Position numbers and translations under genes: made by a program
The notes under the pieces: generated by a model
Database searches by the model: none
Seen by the model: the letters and a program-made list of their open reading frames with translations, nothing else
Told to the model about the DNA's origin: nothing
Assembly (NCBI GenBank): GCA_964633225.1
Contig: CAZWFQ010000057.1
Coordinates: 1 to 22,942 of the forward strand
Length of the DNA: 22,942 nucleotides
Direction: 5' to 3'
Source: JAKQIM01 sp964633225
Lineage (GTDB): Bacteria; Chloroflexota; Anaerolineae; Anaerolineales; UBA4823
Shown: one piece after another, positions 8,013 through 14,838 of the stretch
Layout: every line of letters begins with the position of its first letter
How positions within the stretch are numbered: the stretch's first letter is position 1

Positions 8013-8780
8013 TTATTCCTTTGCGCCGCCTTGATGTTGTCCCGGGCCAGCTACGCTGCCTAACACCACCTGCGAGAGGTTATACAGATCTGTGGCGGTC
8101 TCGCGCAGGTGTTTATCGGCCAGGTACATGTGTTTCTCGGCTGCGTCCACAAAATCAAAGGTCGCGTCGTACAGCTCGGCAATTTCCAGGGCCCGCCCTT
8201 CCACCAGCAGGTCCAGGCGGTGTCGGGCGGCTTGCAGTTCCACGGCCCAGGCAGGCCCCTGCATGCCATTAGTCCCCTCGGGTTCTTTGTAGGGAGTTTC
8301 AGCAATATGGCGCACGCCCTTGGCCCATTCCAATAGAATATCTACCTTTTGGGCCACCGGACGCCACAGCCGGGCCAGGGAACGGGCGTTGGGCGCTTCT
8401 TGGGTCGCATCCAGCCGCTCGACCTCGCGCGAGAACTGGCCCAGGGTATAAATGGTGTCGTTGAGGGCGTTGTGCAGCTCTTTCCACTCAAAGAGGTGGG
8501 TATGAAAGAACTGGAAGCGCTGCAGGGCTTGCATCAGGCGGGCCGGCAGGGGATCATCCTCGGGCAAAGTCTGCTTGAGGGTCTCCATCATGCGCGGCAC
8601 ATCGAGCTGGAAATACTGGATGATCTGGTCGCCTGCGATATGATCGCCGGCAATTTGATCACCGGCCACGTTATCGCCGCCCACCTTATCGCCCGAAACC
8701 ATGTCGCCGCCCTGGGTATGGACGCTGCCCTCGACGTAGCTCCCACGCTGCATATTGATCTTGCGCGGCTCATTGGTCAT
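8013..8780 (-). CDS. Helical protein with N-terminal GDxVx pentapeptide repeats, CHAT operon partner
   Basis: This 255-aa protein starts with a short segment GSYVEGSVHTQGG (residues 13-25). Six consecutive five-residue units of the form G-D-x-[VI]-x follow (residues 25-54). The remaining 200 residues are predicted helical (for example FQFFHTHLFEWKELHNALND and ALEIAELYDATFDFVDAAEK) and match no family I can name. The repeat module is shared, without gaps, with the C-terminal part of the adjacent CHAT protein. This suggests that the two assemble through similar surfaces or bind a common partner. The start at 8780 lies 9 bases after the CHAT stop, with AAGG at seven bases. The repeat resembles pentapeptide-repeat beta-helices in periodicity but not in consensus. 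No catalytic motif is visible, so an adaptor or scaffold role is the simplest guess. Confidence 0.75.
   Translation of the reverse strand: MTNEPRKINMQRGSYVEGSVHTQGGDMVSGDKVGGDNVAGDQIAGDHIAGDQIIQYFQLDVPRMMETLKQTLPEDDPLPARLMQALQRFQFFHTHLFEWKELHNALNDTIYTLGQFSREVERLDATQEAPNARSLARLWRPVAQKVDILLEWAKGVRHIAETPYKEPEGTNGMQGPAWAVELQAARHRLDLLVEGRALEIAELYDATFDFVDAAEKHMYLADKHLRETATDLYNLSQVVLGSVAGPGQHQGGAKE
8619..8708 (-). repeat. Six tandem 15-base units encoding GDxVx repeats (255-aa protein)
   Basis: The units encode GDMVS, GDKVG, GDNVA, GDQIA, GDHIA and GDQII. The Gly-Asp and the fourth-position Val/Ile are invariant in all six, while the third and fifth positions vary. The 15-base period is visible in the DNA as recurring ATCGCC/GTCGCC-type strings on the plus strand. 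Confidence 0.9.
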
Positions 8781-8789
8781 GGCAAGGCC

Positions 8790-10409
8790 TTAGCGAAACA
8801 ATTGTGCGGCCCATTGCAGGGCCTTTTCTGCCATCGGCAGGATGGTCTGGATAGCGCCTGCCCCGGCTGCCGCTGTGGTGAGCAGCTCAACCACACTCTT
8901 GAGCTTGTTTTGGATAATGGGGGCCTTGGGCTCGGGATTGGCGGCCTGTTTCTCGACCTTGTCCAGGTCGTCATGCAGGCTCTCGCGGATGTCGGCATCC
9001 AGGTCGGCTTGGTCCAGGGCGGCGCGCAGATCTTTGAGCAGGGCGGTAAAACCTTCCAGGCTGACCCCGGTCTGCTGGGTGTAACTGGTGTGCATCACAT
9101 TGCCGGTGGCATTCCCGCCGACAGCGATGCCGCCCTGGGTGGCAATGGTGATGTTCCCGCCGGCTTTATGGCCGCTGACCTTGTCGCCCATCACTTTGTC
9201 GCCGCTGACCTTGTCGCCCAGCACGAAATCGCCGCCGCCGGTGTCAATCCCGCCTTCGAAATAGCTGCCCTGGCCGATATGCACCTGGCGGCTGGATTTT
9301 TTCTCGTCTTCCTTCATCTCTTCCTCCTCCCGCGACAAGCCCCCCGCGCTGCGGGTGTGCAAGAATAGGGCTGGCAGTCCCCAGGCACTGCTGCCTGTAT
9401 CGCGCACGGCGTGGCGCGCCTGCCCCAATGCATCTTCGATAGATAATCCATCTGACAAAGCCGCATACAGCTCGCCCGCCATCACCTGGGCGGCCTGGTC
9501 GGCCACCGGGGCCAGGTTGGCCACTGCGGCGGGCAGGCCCAGGCTTTGCACCAGCCCGGCTGCCACCTGCGCGCTGCGGCAGGCATTCAGCACCACCAGC
9601 CCCAGGCTGCCGCGTTCGCCGCCCAACAGCTCGCCGAGCTGCGCGGTAGAAAGGGCGTGGCTGGCCTGGTCGCTGCCTTCAAGCAAGAGCTGGTCTTCTG
9701 TGCCATGCCCAATATAGTGCAGAATATGAAAATCCTGGCGGCGCAGGGCCTGGCGCAAGCGGCGCGCCGTGGCGGCAGGTACGCACTCCAGGTGCACCTT
9801 GCCAGCCTGTACCAGGCCTTCCAGGGCGCCCTGCAGGGCCTGCCATTCGGCCTGCGCATCGAGCGCTGCCAGGTCTTCTGGCCCCGCGATGAAGACCAGG
9901 ATGTTAAGTGGTTTGGCAGATGCAAAAGTCCCGGCGGGCAGTGGGGCTTCGATGTAGCGGGCGATGGAACATTCGCCGGTCAGGGCCAGGTGAGTTTTGG
10001 TTTGTGGATCGAATAGATATTCCCAGGGCAGCTCGCCCAGCTCTGGCAGGCTGCCAAAGCGCAGCACCAGGCGCAGCCCAGAGCGCTTTTGGCGGGCCAG
10101 GTCTTGACTGCGCCGCAGCAGGGCCAGCATCTCCCCCTGGAAGATGGATTCGAACAGGCTCTGCCCGGCTAATTGGGCTTCTTGGGGACTTCCAGGCAGG
10201 GCTGCCAGCGGGGTTGGTGTGCCTGCCTGGTAAACGGCGGCGCCCTCACGCGTGGGGCCAGCCGGCCCGCCCTGGCTCAGGCCAGCGAATTCTGGCACTG
10301 CGAAGGGCAGGCTGAACTCGCCGAACGGGGTCTGGATGGCAGTGACGTTCAGACCGTCCAGAACGCGCTCGAAACGCAGGTGAAATTCCAGGAAAGCTGT
10401 CTCGCTCAT
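8790..10409 (-). CDS. CHAT-family cysteine protease with C-terminal GD-repeats and a helical tail
   Basis: This 539-aa protein contains a CHAT (caspase/HetF-associated with TPRs) domain at about 110-352. The early strand GLRLVLRFGSLPELGELPWEYL is typical. The catalytic His lies in HYIGHGT (His 235) and the catalytic Cys in LVVLNACRSA (Cys 277). The domain ends with SSAWGLPALFLHT. It is followed by an acidic linker (EEEEMKEDEKK), a GSYFEGGIDTGGG segment, six G-D/H/N-x-x-x units (393-422), a Gly-rich stretch and an amphipathic helical tail (about 450-539). CHAT proteases act in bacterial immunity and programmed death, for example on gasdermins or with type III-E CRISPR. No gasdermin, CRISPR, STAND NTPase or TPR partner is seen here. 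The start ATG at 10409 has only a weak GGAG ten bases upstream. The target is unknown. Confidence 0.9.
   Translation of the reverse strand: MSETAFLEFHLRFERVLDGLNVTAIQTPFGEFSLPFAVPEFAGLSQGGPAGPTREGAAVYQAGTPTPLAALPGSPQEAQLAGQSLFESIFQGEMLALLRRSQDLARQKRSGLRLVLRFGSLPELGELPWEYLFDPQTKTHLALTGECSIARYIEAPLPAGTFASAKPLNILVFIAGPEDLAALDAQAEWQALQGALEGLVQAGKVHLECVPAATARRLRQALRRQDFHILHYIGHGTEDQLLLEGSDQASHALSTAQLGELLGGERGSLGLVVLNACRSAQVAAGLVQSLGLPAAVANLAPVADQAAQVMAGELYAALSDGLSIEDALGQARHAVRDTGSSAWGLPALFLHTRSAGGLSREEEEMKEDEKKSSRQVHIGQGSYFEGGIDTGGGDFVLGDKVSGDKVMGDKVSGHKAGGNITIATQGGIAVGGNATGNVMHTSYTQQTGVSLEGFTALLKDLRAALDQADLDADIRESLHDDLDKVEKQAANPEPKAPIIQNKLKSVVELLTTAAAGAGAIQTILPMAEKALQWAAQLFR
9144..9233 (-). repeat. 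Six tandem 15-base units encoding GDxVx repeats (CHAT protein)
   Basis: The units encode GDFVL, GDKVS, GDKVM, GDKVS, GHKAG and GNITI, degrading towards the C-terminal end. The plus strand shows a near-exact direct repeat of gccgctgaccttgtcgccca within the block. The number of units (six) and the distance from the preceding GSY motif (12 residues) equal those in the 255-aa protein. Confidence 0.9.
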
Positions 10410-10465
10410 GCAGGCGCAGCTCCGGCTTGCAGGGGTGGGATAAATGGATGATTACATCATACGCC

Positions 10466-10487
10466 CGCTTGACGCGCGAGTCAAGCG
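10466..10487 (-). other. Hairpin between the 157-aa gene and the CHAT gene
   Basis: An 8-bp perfect inverted repeat CGCTTGAC / GTCAAGCG with a 6-base loop starts seven bases beyond the stop of the upstream minus-strand gene. No T tract follows it on either strand, so it is more likely an attenuating or RNA-processing hairpin than a strong terminator. A small dyad ATGAT-TAC-ATCAT lies just beyond it (10448-10460) in the same 84-base spacer. Confidence 0.5.
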
Positions 10488-10493
10488 TTCCCC

Positions 10494-10967
10494 CTAGTTG
10501 TCCGCAACCGGGAACAGCTTTTTTACCAACCTTGCCAGCCCGGCGGCCTTTTTACCGGGGCCGGCAGCCTCGGGCAGCACCGCCGAGAGGCGGGTCAACA
10601 GCAGGCGGGCATTGCCCAGGCTGCTGCTGAGCGCGGCGGCATCCGGCTGGGGCTTCTGCGCATCGTCAATGGCTTCAGCCAGGCGCTTGTCCACCGTCTC
10701 AAGCTGGCTGGCGTACCCGGCCTCCAGGCCGGGCTGGCGGCGCAGAGCGCTCACCTCGGCTTGCAGCTTGCGCACCGCCTCCAAGAAGGCAGGCGGATTG
10801 CTGGCAGCCAGGGAGGACCCTTTTTTCTTGCTGCTGCCTTTTTGCAGCTTACCGCGCACCTCGCTCAACGGCTGCGAGCTCCCGGCTTGCCCGCTCGAAG
10901 CGGCCTGCTCAAGGGCTCCCTTTTTGATGCTGATCTTGCGTTTGAGGGGATTGATATTAGGGGTCAT
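10494..10967 (-). CDS. Small helical protein, first gene of the CHAT operon
   Basis: This 157-aa protein has a basic, low-complexity N-terminal half (NPLKRKISIKKG; KGSSKKKGSS) and a helical C-terminal half from about residue 65. The C-terminal half (LETVDKRLAEAI, then ARLLLTRLSAVLPEA and GLARLVKKLF) has the same helix order as the tail of the CHAT protein (DDLDKVEKQAAN, then KLKSVVELL and EKALQWAAQLF). A shared interaction module is therefore plausible. The start at 10967 has AAGGAGG eight bases upstream. The gene lies first after a well-formed promoter and is separated from the CHAT gene by 84 bases. I do not recognise a named family. An inhibitor or adaptor of the protease is a reasonable guess but unproven. 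Confidence 0.7.
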   Translation of the reverse strand: MTPNINPLKRKISIKKGALEQAASSGQAGSSQPLSEVRGKLQKGSSKKKGSSLAASNPPAFLEAVRKLQAEVSALRRQPGLEAGYASQLETVDKRLAEAIDDAQKPQPDAAALSSSLGNARLLLTRLSAVLPEAAGPGKKAAGLARLVKKLFPVADN

Positions 10968-10986
10968 CTGGAACGCCTCCTTAAAG

Positions 10987-11027
10987 CGATGAACGCCTGG
11001 GTGAGGGGGGCACCCAGACGTTCATCG
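10987..11027 (-). promoter_or_regulatory. 5'-terminal leader hairpin of the CHAT operon
   Basis: The arms CGATGAACG-C-CTGGGTG and CACCCAG-A-CGTTCATCG form a 17-position stem with one mismatch and a 7-base loop. The predicted transcription start falls at about 11027, so the mRNA would open with this stem. It ends five bases before the Shine-Dalgarno sequence of the first gene. A stabilising or translation-controlling role is inferred. Confidence 0.65.
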
Positions 11028-11033
11028 TGTGCT

Positions 11034-11061
11034 ATTATAACCAAAATGTGAAAATTGGCAA
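11034..11061 (-). promoter_or_regulatory. Sigma-70-type promoter of the CHAT operon
   Basis: On the minus strand TTGCCA (11061-11056) and TATAAT (11039-11034) are separated by 16 bases. The -10 box is perfect and the -35 box matches five of six consensus positions. It lies between the tRNA-Arg gene and the first CHAT operon gene, whose start codon is about 60 bases downstream of the expected transcription start. Confidence 0.7.
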
Positions 11062-11097
11062 GGGTCATTTGAAGGTTATTGGTAATTTTTTTTCAGG

Positions 11098-11170
11098 CGC
11101 CCCAGGCGGGAGTTGAACCCACAACCTCGGCCTTAGGAGAGCCTCGCTCTATCCTTTGAGCTACTGGGGC
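11098..11170 (-). tRNA. tRNA-Arg (anticodon CCU)
   Basis: The 73-base minus-strand sequence folds as a cloverleaf. The acceptor stem is GCCCCAG/CTGGGGC, the D stem GCTC/GAGC, the anticodon loop CTCCTAA and the T arm GTGGG-TTCAACT-CCCGC, with a discriminator G. The anticodon is CCT, decoding AGG. The anticodon stem has a terminal A-G mismatch and one G-U pair. The CCA end is not encoded (CCT follows). The overall sequence matches the usual bacterial tRNA-Arg(CCU) pattern. Confidence 0.93.
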
Positions 11171-11197
11171 GTACGCGCTGATTATAGCACAGGTATT

Positions 11198-11248
11198 CCG
11201 GAAATAAAGAGCAGCGGGGCTGTTGGCCCCGCTGCTCTTTATTTCCGG
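11198..11248 (-). terminator. Long perfect hairpin terminator after sdhB
   Basis: Two perfect 23-base arms (11198-11220 and 11226-11248) enclose a 5-base loop. The core is GC-rich (GCAGCGGGGC) and the outer part is A-rich on one side and T-rich on the other (TCTTTATTT), the usual make-up of a bidirectional intrinsic terminator. It begins 6 bases past the sdhB stop and separates the sdh operon from the tRNA. Confidence 0.9.
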
Positions 11249-11253
11249 CTGAA

Positions 11254-11958
11254 TCAATCTAATTTTCCGGTGGCGATGGCGTTCTTGACCTCGCCGATGG
11301 CCTGGGTGATCTCGATCTCACGCGGGCAGGCAATGGTGCAGTTAAAAACGGTATGGCAGCGGTAAACGCCAAACTGGTCATTCAGGATGCGCAGGCGCTC
11401 GGCAGCCGCCCGGTCGCGGCTGTCGAAGATAAAGCGGTGCGCCGCCACAATCGCAGCCGGGCCGATGTATTCCTCGTTAGCCCAGAAGGAGGGGCAAGAG
11501 CTGGTGCAGCACGCGCACAGGATGCACTTGGTGGTGTCGTCGAAGCGTTCATGCTCTGCCTCGCTCTGCAAGCGCTCTTGGGGCGGGGGCGGCTCATCGT
11601 TGATGAAGTAGGGCTTCACCGAGCGGTAATGCTCGAAGAAGGGCTCCATATCCACGATCAGGTCTTTGATCACTTTCATCCCCAGGATGGGCTCCACCGT
11701 GATCTTGTTGCTGTGCAGGTCTTTGACCAGGGCCTTGCAGGCCAGGTAGTTGCGCCCATTGATGCGCATAGCGTCTGAGCCGCAGATGCCGTGCGCACAA
11801 GAGCGGCGGAAAGAGAGCGTGCCATCGAAGTTGCCCTTGATGTGCTCCAGGATATCCAGGATACGGTCGGTCGGCTCAGCCTCCACCTTATAGGTCTCGT
11901 AGTGGGGCTTCTTATCTTGCTCAGGATTGTAGCGGAAGATTTTGATTGTGATTTTCAT
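11254..11958 (-). CDS. sdhB: Succinate dehydrogenase/fumarate reductase iron-sulfur subunit
   Basis: This 234-aa subunit carries electrons from the FAD of SdhA to the membrane quinone site. The [2Fe-2S] ligands lie in SCAHGICGSDAM (Cys 54, Cys 59, Asp 62) and Cys 74. The Asp in place of the third Cys is also found in E. coli SdhB. The [4Fe-4S] motif is CILCACCTSSCP (Cys 145, 148, 151) with Cys 211, and the [3Fe-4S] cluster uses Cys 155, 201 and 207 (CHTVFNC). The length is standard. The gene is last in the operon sdhC-sdhD-sdhA-sdhB, 12 bases after sdhA, and is followed by a strong terminator. Direction of catalysis (succinate oxidation or fumarate reduction) cannot be read from the subunit alone, but the neighbouring bc complex favours respiration. 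Confidence 0.97.
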   Translation of the reverse strand: MKITIKIFRYNPEQDKKPHYETYKVEAEPTDRILDILEHIKGNFDGTLSFRRSCAHGICGSDAMRINGRNYLACKALVKDLHSNKITVEPILGMKVIKDLIVDMEPFFEHYRSVKPYFINDEPPPPQERLQSEAEHERFDDTTKCILCACCTSSCPSFWANEEYIGPAAIVAAHRFIFDSRDRAAAERLRILNDQFGVYRCHTVFNCTIACPREIEITQAIGEVKNAIATGKLD

Positions 11959-11970
11959 GGCAGCCGCTCC

Positions 11971-13764
11971 TTAGTATACGCGTTCCTTGGGTTGGTGCTG
12001 GGTGATCATCACCGGCTTGTAATCCAGGTCAATCGTGCCATCTGGGCGCACCCACGCCAGGGTGTGTTTGAGCCAGTTGGCATCATCGCGCTTCGGAAAG
12101 TCGTCGCGGGCGTGCGCGCCGCGGCTCTCAGTGCGGTTCAGCGAACACACCGTCACCAGCTCGGCGATCTCCAGCAGGTTGCCCAATTCCCACAGGTTCA
12201 TCAGGTCGGTGTTGAAGATTTTGCCGCGATCGGTGAGCGGGATCTTCTTGTAGCGCTGGCGCAGCTCACGCACCACCTCCAGCGCATGCCGCATGCCTTC
12301 ATCGGTGCGGAACATGCCCACGCCGTCCATCATCACGGCCTTCATCTCGCTGGCGACCTTGATGATATTTTCTTCGCCCTGGGCGCTGCGGATGGTGTCA
12401 AACTGAGCCCGGGCAAAATCGGTGGCATCTTCGGGCAGGCTCATGAAGCCGGCGCTCTTGGCATATTCGGCCGCTTTCAGGCCGGCGTGCTTGCCGAAAA
12501 CGATGATATCGAGCAGTGAGTTGGTGCCCAGGCGGTTGGCGCCGTGTACCGAAACGCAAGCGCACTCGCCGGCCGCGTACAGGCCGGGCATCACGCTGTT
12601 CTCGGCGTCGATCACCACCTCGCCGTAGCGGTTGGTGGGGATGCCGCCCATGGTGTAGTGCGCCGTCGGCTGGACGGGCATGGGCTGCGTCACCGGGTCC
12701 ACGCCCAGGTAGGTGCGGGCAAAGTCAATGATATCGGGCAGCTTGGCCGTGATCTCTTCGCCGGTCACAAGATATGGCGAGCCGTCTGGGCGTTTGCGGC
12801 CATCCAGGGCGGCGTATTTGTTGACCGTCTCGGGGCGCACATCCAGGTAAAGGTAGTTTTGGCCGTTGATGCCGCGCCCGGCTTTCATTTCCAGGTACAT
12901 GGCCCGGCTGGTCACATCGCGCGATGCCAGGTCTTTGACCTTGGGGGCATATTGCTCCATGAAGCGGTCTCCGTTGCCGTTCAGCAACACCCCCCCCTCA
13001 CCCCGCACCCCCTCGGTGATCAGGATGCCCAGTTTGTAAATGCCGGTGGGGTGGAACTGGAAAAATTCCATATCTTCCATTGGAATGCCGCGGCGCATGG
13101 CAATGGCAATCCCGTCGCCAGTGTAAGCGTAGGCATTGGATGTCACATCCCACACCCGCCCGTGCCCGCCGGTGGCGAAGATCACCGCCTTGGCCTGGAA
13201 GACGTGCATTTCTCCTGTGCCCAGCTCCAGGGCCACCACGCCCGCCGTCACGCCGTTGACCAGCAGCAGGTCTACCACCTGGAATTCATCGTAGAATTTG
13301 ACGTTGTTCTTCAGGCACTGCTGGTACAGGGTTTGCAAGATCATGTGCCCGGTGCGGTCGGCGGCATAGCAGGCCCGGCGCACCGGTTTGCCGGTAACGT
13401 TGTTGGTGTGCCCGCCGAAGGGACGTTGGGCAATCCGTCCATCGGGTGTGCGTGAGAAGGGCAGGCCGTAATGTTCCAGCTCGTACACGGCTTGCACCGC
13501 CTCGCAGCACATGAACTCGATCGCGTCCTGGTCGCCCAGGTAATCAGAGCCTTTGACCGTGTCGAAGGCGTGCCATTCCCAATGGTCTTCTTCATAATTG
13601 GCCAGGGCTGCGCCCACCCCGCCCTGGGCGGTGCCGGTGTGCGAGCGGGTGGGGTAGAGCTTGCTCAGCACGGCAATGTTGGCGCTCTTCGAGGCGTACA
13701 GGGCCGCCATCAGGCCGGCCCCGCCAGCCCCCACTACCACGACATCAAATTGGTGTTTGTTCAT
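11971..13764 (-). CDS. sdhA: Succinate dehydrogenase flavoprotein subunit
   Basis: This 597-aa catalytic subunit oxidises succinate to fumarate. The FAD-binding GAGGAG motif is at residues 12-17. The covalent FAD site is the His in RSHTGTAQGG (His 42). Family motifs FHPTGIY, TEGVRGEGG, HGANRLGTNSLLD and TESRGAHARDDFP follow in the expected order. The ATG at 13764 is chosen, with AGGAG about ten bases upstream. A GTG two codons earlier (13770) shares the same ribosome binding site at a short spacing and cannot be excluded. The gene starts 27 bases after sdhD and ends 12 bases before sdhB. Confidence 0.97.
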   Translation of the reverse strand: MNKHQFDVVVVGAGGAGLMAALYASKSANIAVLSKLYPTRSHTGTAQGGVGAALANYEEDHWEWHAFDTVKGSDYLGDQDAIEFMCCEAVQAVYELEHYGLPFSRTPDGRIAQRPFGGHTNNVTGKPVRRACYAADRTGHMILQTLYQQCLKNNVKFYDEFQVVDLLLVNGVTAGVVALELGTGEMHVFQAKAVIFATGGHGRVWDVTSNAYAYTGDGIAIAMRRGIPMEDMEFFQFHPTGIYKLGILITEGVRGEGGVLLNGNGDRFMEQYAPKVKDLASRDVTSRAMYLEMKAGRGINGQNYLYLDVRPETVNKYAALDGRKRPDGSPYLVTGEEITAKLPDIIDFARTYLGVDPVTQPMPVQPTAHYTMGGIPTNRYGEVVIDAENSVMPGLYAAGECACVSVHGANRLGTNSLLDIIVFGKHAGLKAAEYAKSAGFMSLPEDATDFARAQFDTIRSAQGEENIIKVASEMKAVMMDGVGMFRTDEGMRHALEVVRELRQRYKKIPLTDRGKIFNTDLMNLWELGNLLEIAELVTVCSLNRTESRGAHARDDFPKRDDANWLKHTLAWVRPDGTIDLDYKPVMITQHQPKERVY

Positions 13765-13791
13765 CGTCACTGTTCTCCTTGAAGCCTGGCG

Positions 13792-14214
13792 TCACATCAT
13801 CACGATCACATTGTAGGCGAGGATCAGCATGAACGCCCACAACAAGAAGAAAAAGCCGCGCAGCAAGATCTGGCCAACGCCGCGGTTGATGTAATCTTCC
13901 AGGATCATGCGCAAGCCGTTGGCCGCGTGTGTGAAGGCGAAGAATACGATCAACATTTGCATGGTATTCCAATAGGCGTTGGCCCAACCGGCGGTAAGAT
14001 CGGGAATATCGCTGTTGATGACATGGTTGGGGTTGGGAAAGAAGGTCCAGCGCATCAGGGTGCCCAGGTCCGTTTGCGTGCGGGCGCCCATGGTGAAGGC
14101 GGTTGCCAGGCCAATCACAGCCAGCAAGATAATCGACAGGCCTGAGATGCGGGTGAACAGGAACATCAAGTAATCAAAGGTAAAACCGCGCTGTGGAACA
14201 GATCGGGATGCCAT
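13792..14214 (-). CDS. sdhD: Succinate dehydrogenase membrane anchor subunit D
   Basis: This 140-aa protein has three hydrophobic segments (around 28-45, 85-100 and 117-138). The motif FAFTHAANGLRMILEDY is typical of SdhD-type anchors, and its His is a likely heme b ligand. The position between sdhC and sdhA on the same strand confirms the assignment. AAAGGAG lies eight bases before the ATG. Together with SdhC it anchors the SdhAB dimer in the cytoplasmic membrane and forms the quinone site. Confidence 0.9.
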   Translation of the reverse strand: MASRSVPQRGFTFDYLMFLFTRISGLSIILLAVIGLATAFTMGARTQTDLGTLMRWTFFPNPNHVINSDIPDLTAGWANAYWNTMQMLIVFFAFTHAANGLRMILEDYINRGVGQILLRGFFFLLWAFMLILAYNVIVMM

Positions 14215-14231
14215 AGGTCATTCTCCTTTGT

Positions 14232-14618
14232 TCAGCCGCTCAGCCCGCGCTGGATCATGATGAAGACCACCAGGGCATAAATGGGGATGAAAACTGCCCA
14301 TTCCAGCCAGATGGCTTCGCGTTGGTACTTGAGCAAGCGCGGCCAAAAATCCAGGATGGTGATGCGCAGGCCATTCAGGGTGTGGAAGAGCACGCAGAAG
14401 ACGACGAAAATCTGGAACCAGAAGGATTCGTATATGGTATTGATGAAGACCCCGAAATCCCCCCATACCCCCTGTTGGATGGAAAACGATGCCAGGACGT
14501 GCAGGCCCACGAACAGAATGATGCCCGCGGCGGTGATGCGGTGGAGTAAAAAGACCAGCATCGGGCCGCCGCCCCGATACGTGAAGCCTTTCCACCCGTT
14601 GTATTTACCAAATGCCAT
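14232..14618 (-). CDS. sdhC: Succinate dehydrogenase cytochrome b subunit C
   Basis: This 128-aa protein contains three predicted membrane helices and the motifs GGPMLVFLLHRITAAGI, FVGLHVLASFS and CVLFHTLNGLR, matching the SdhC/cytochrome b556 family. The Ser/Arg-type quinone-site surroundings are less clear. The start is ATG at 14618 (MAFGKYNG), with AAGGAGG five bases upstream. An in-frame ATG at 14696 would add 26 residues without a ribosome binding site and is rejected. It is the first gene of the sdh operon and diverges from the Rieske gene. Confidence 0.92.
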   Translation of the reverse strand: MAFGKYNGWKGFTYRGGGPMLVFLLHRITAAGIILFVGLHVLASFSIQQGVWGDFGVFINTIYESFWFQIFVVFCVLFHTLNGLRITILDFWPRLLKYQREAIWLEWAVFIPIYALVVFIMIQRGLSG

Positions 14619-14694
14619 GTCTGCCTCCTTTGGTGATTGGGGGGGGATGCGTGGCTGGCGGTAGCCTGCACCGCCAATGATCCACAATACCCCC

Positions 14695-14700
14695 ATTATC
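14695..14700 (-). promoter_or_regulatory. Candidate -10 box of the sdh operon
   Basis: The minus strand reads GATAAT here, about 70 bases upstream of the sdhC start. A poor -35 (TTCTTG) lies 16 bases further upstream. This is the best candidate in the divergent spacer but is weakly supported. Confidence 0.3.
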
Positions 14701-14760
14701 GCACCGCCCTTTCATTCAAGAAAAGTGACAATGCTCACCGATTAATCATTCCACTTGTCC

Positions 14761-14789
14761 TTATCATCCTCTAAGCTTCTGCTTAAAAT
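14761..14789 (+). promoter_or_regulatory. Candidate promoter of the cytochrome bc operon
   Basis: TTATCA (14761-14766) and TAAAAT (14784-14789) are separated by 17 bases, about 50 bases before the Rieske start codon. Each hexamer departs from consensus at one or two positions. No other pair in the spacer is as well placed. Confidence 0.4.
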
Positions 14790-14838
14790 ACTACCATGCA
14801 TGTTTGTGCCATCTCACCCCCATAACAAGGAGGTCCAC

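Noticed and set aside
8619..9233. CRISPR-like array suggested by the short regular repeats
   Set aside because: The 15-base period is in frame and encodes GDxVx units inside two genes. There are no spacers.
5842..11170. CHAT unit as an island integrated at the tRNA-Arg gene
   Set aside because: The tRNA 3' end is not repeated at the far side beyond a 9-base chance match near 5907-5915, and no integrase gene is present.
12544..13455. 303-codon plus-strand open frame
   Set aside because: It is the antisense shadow of sdhA, with no ribosome binding site or recognisable domain.
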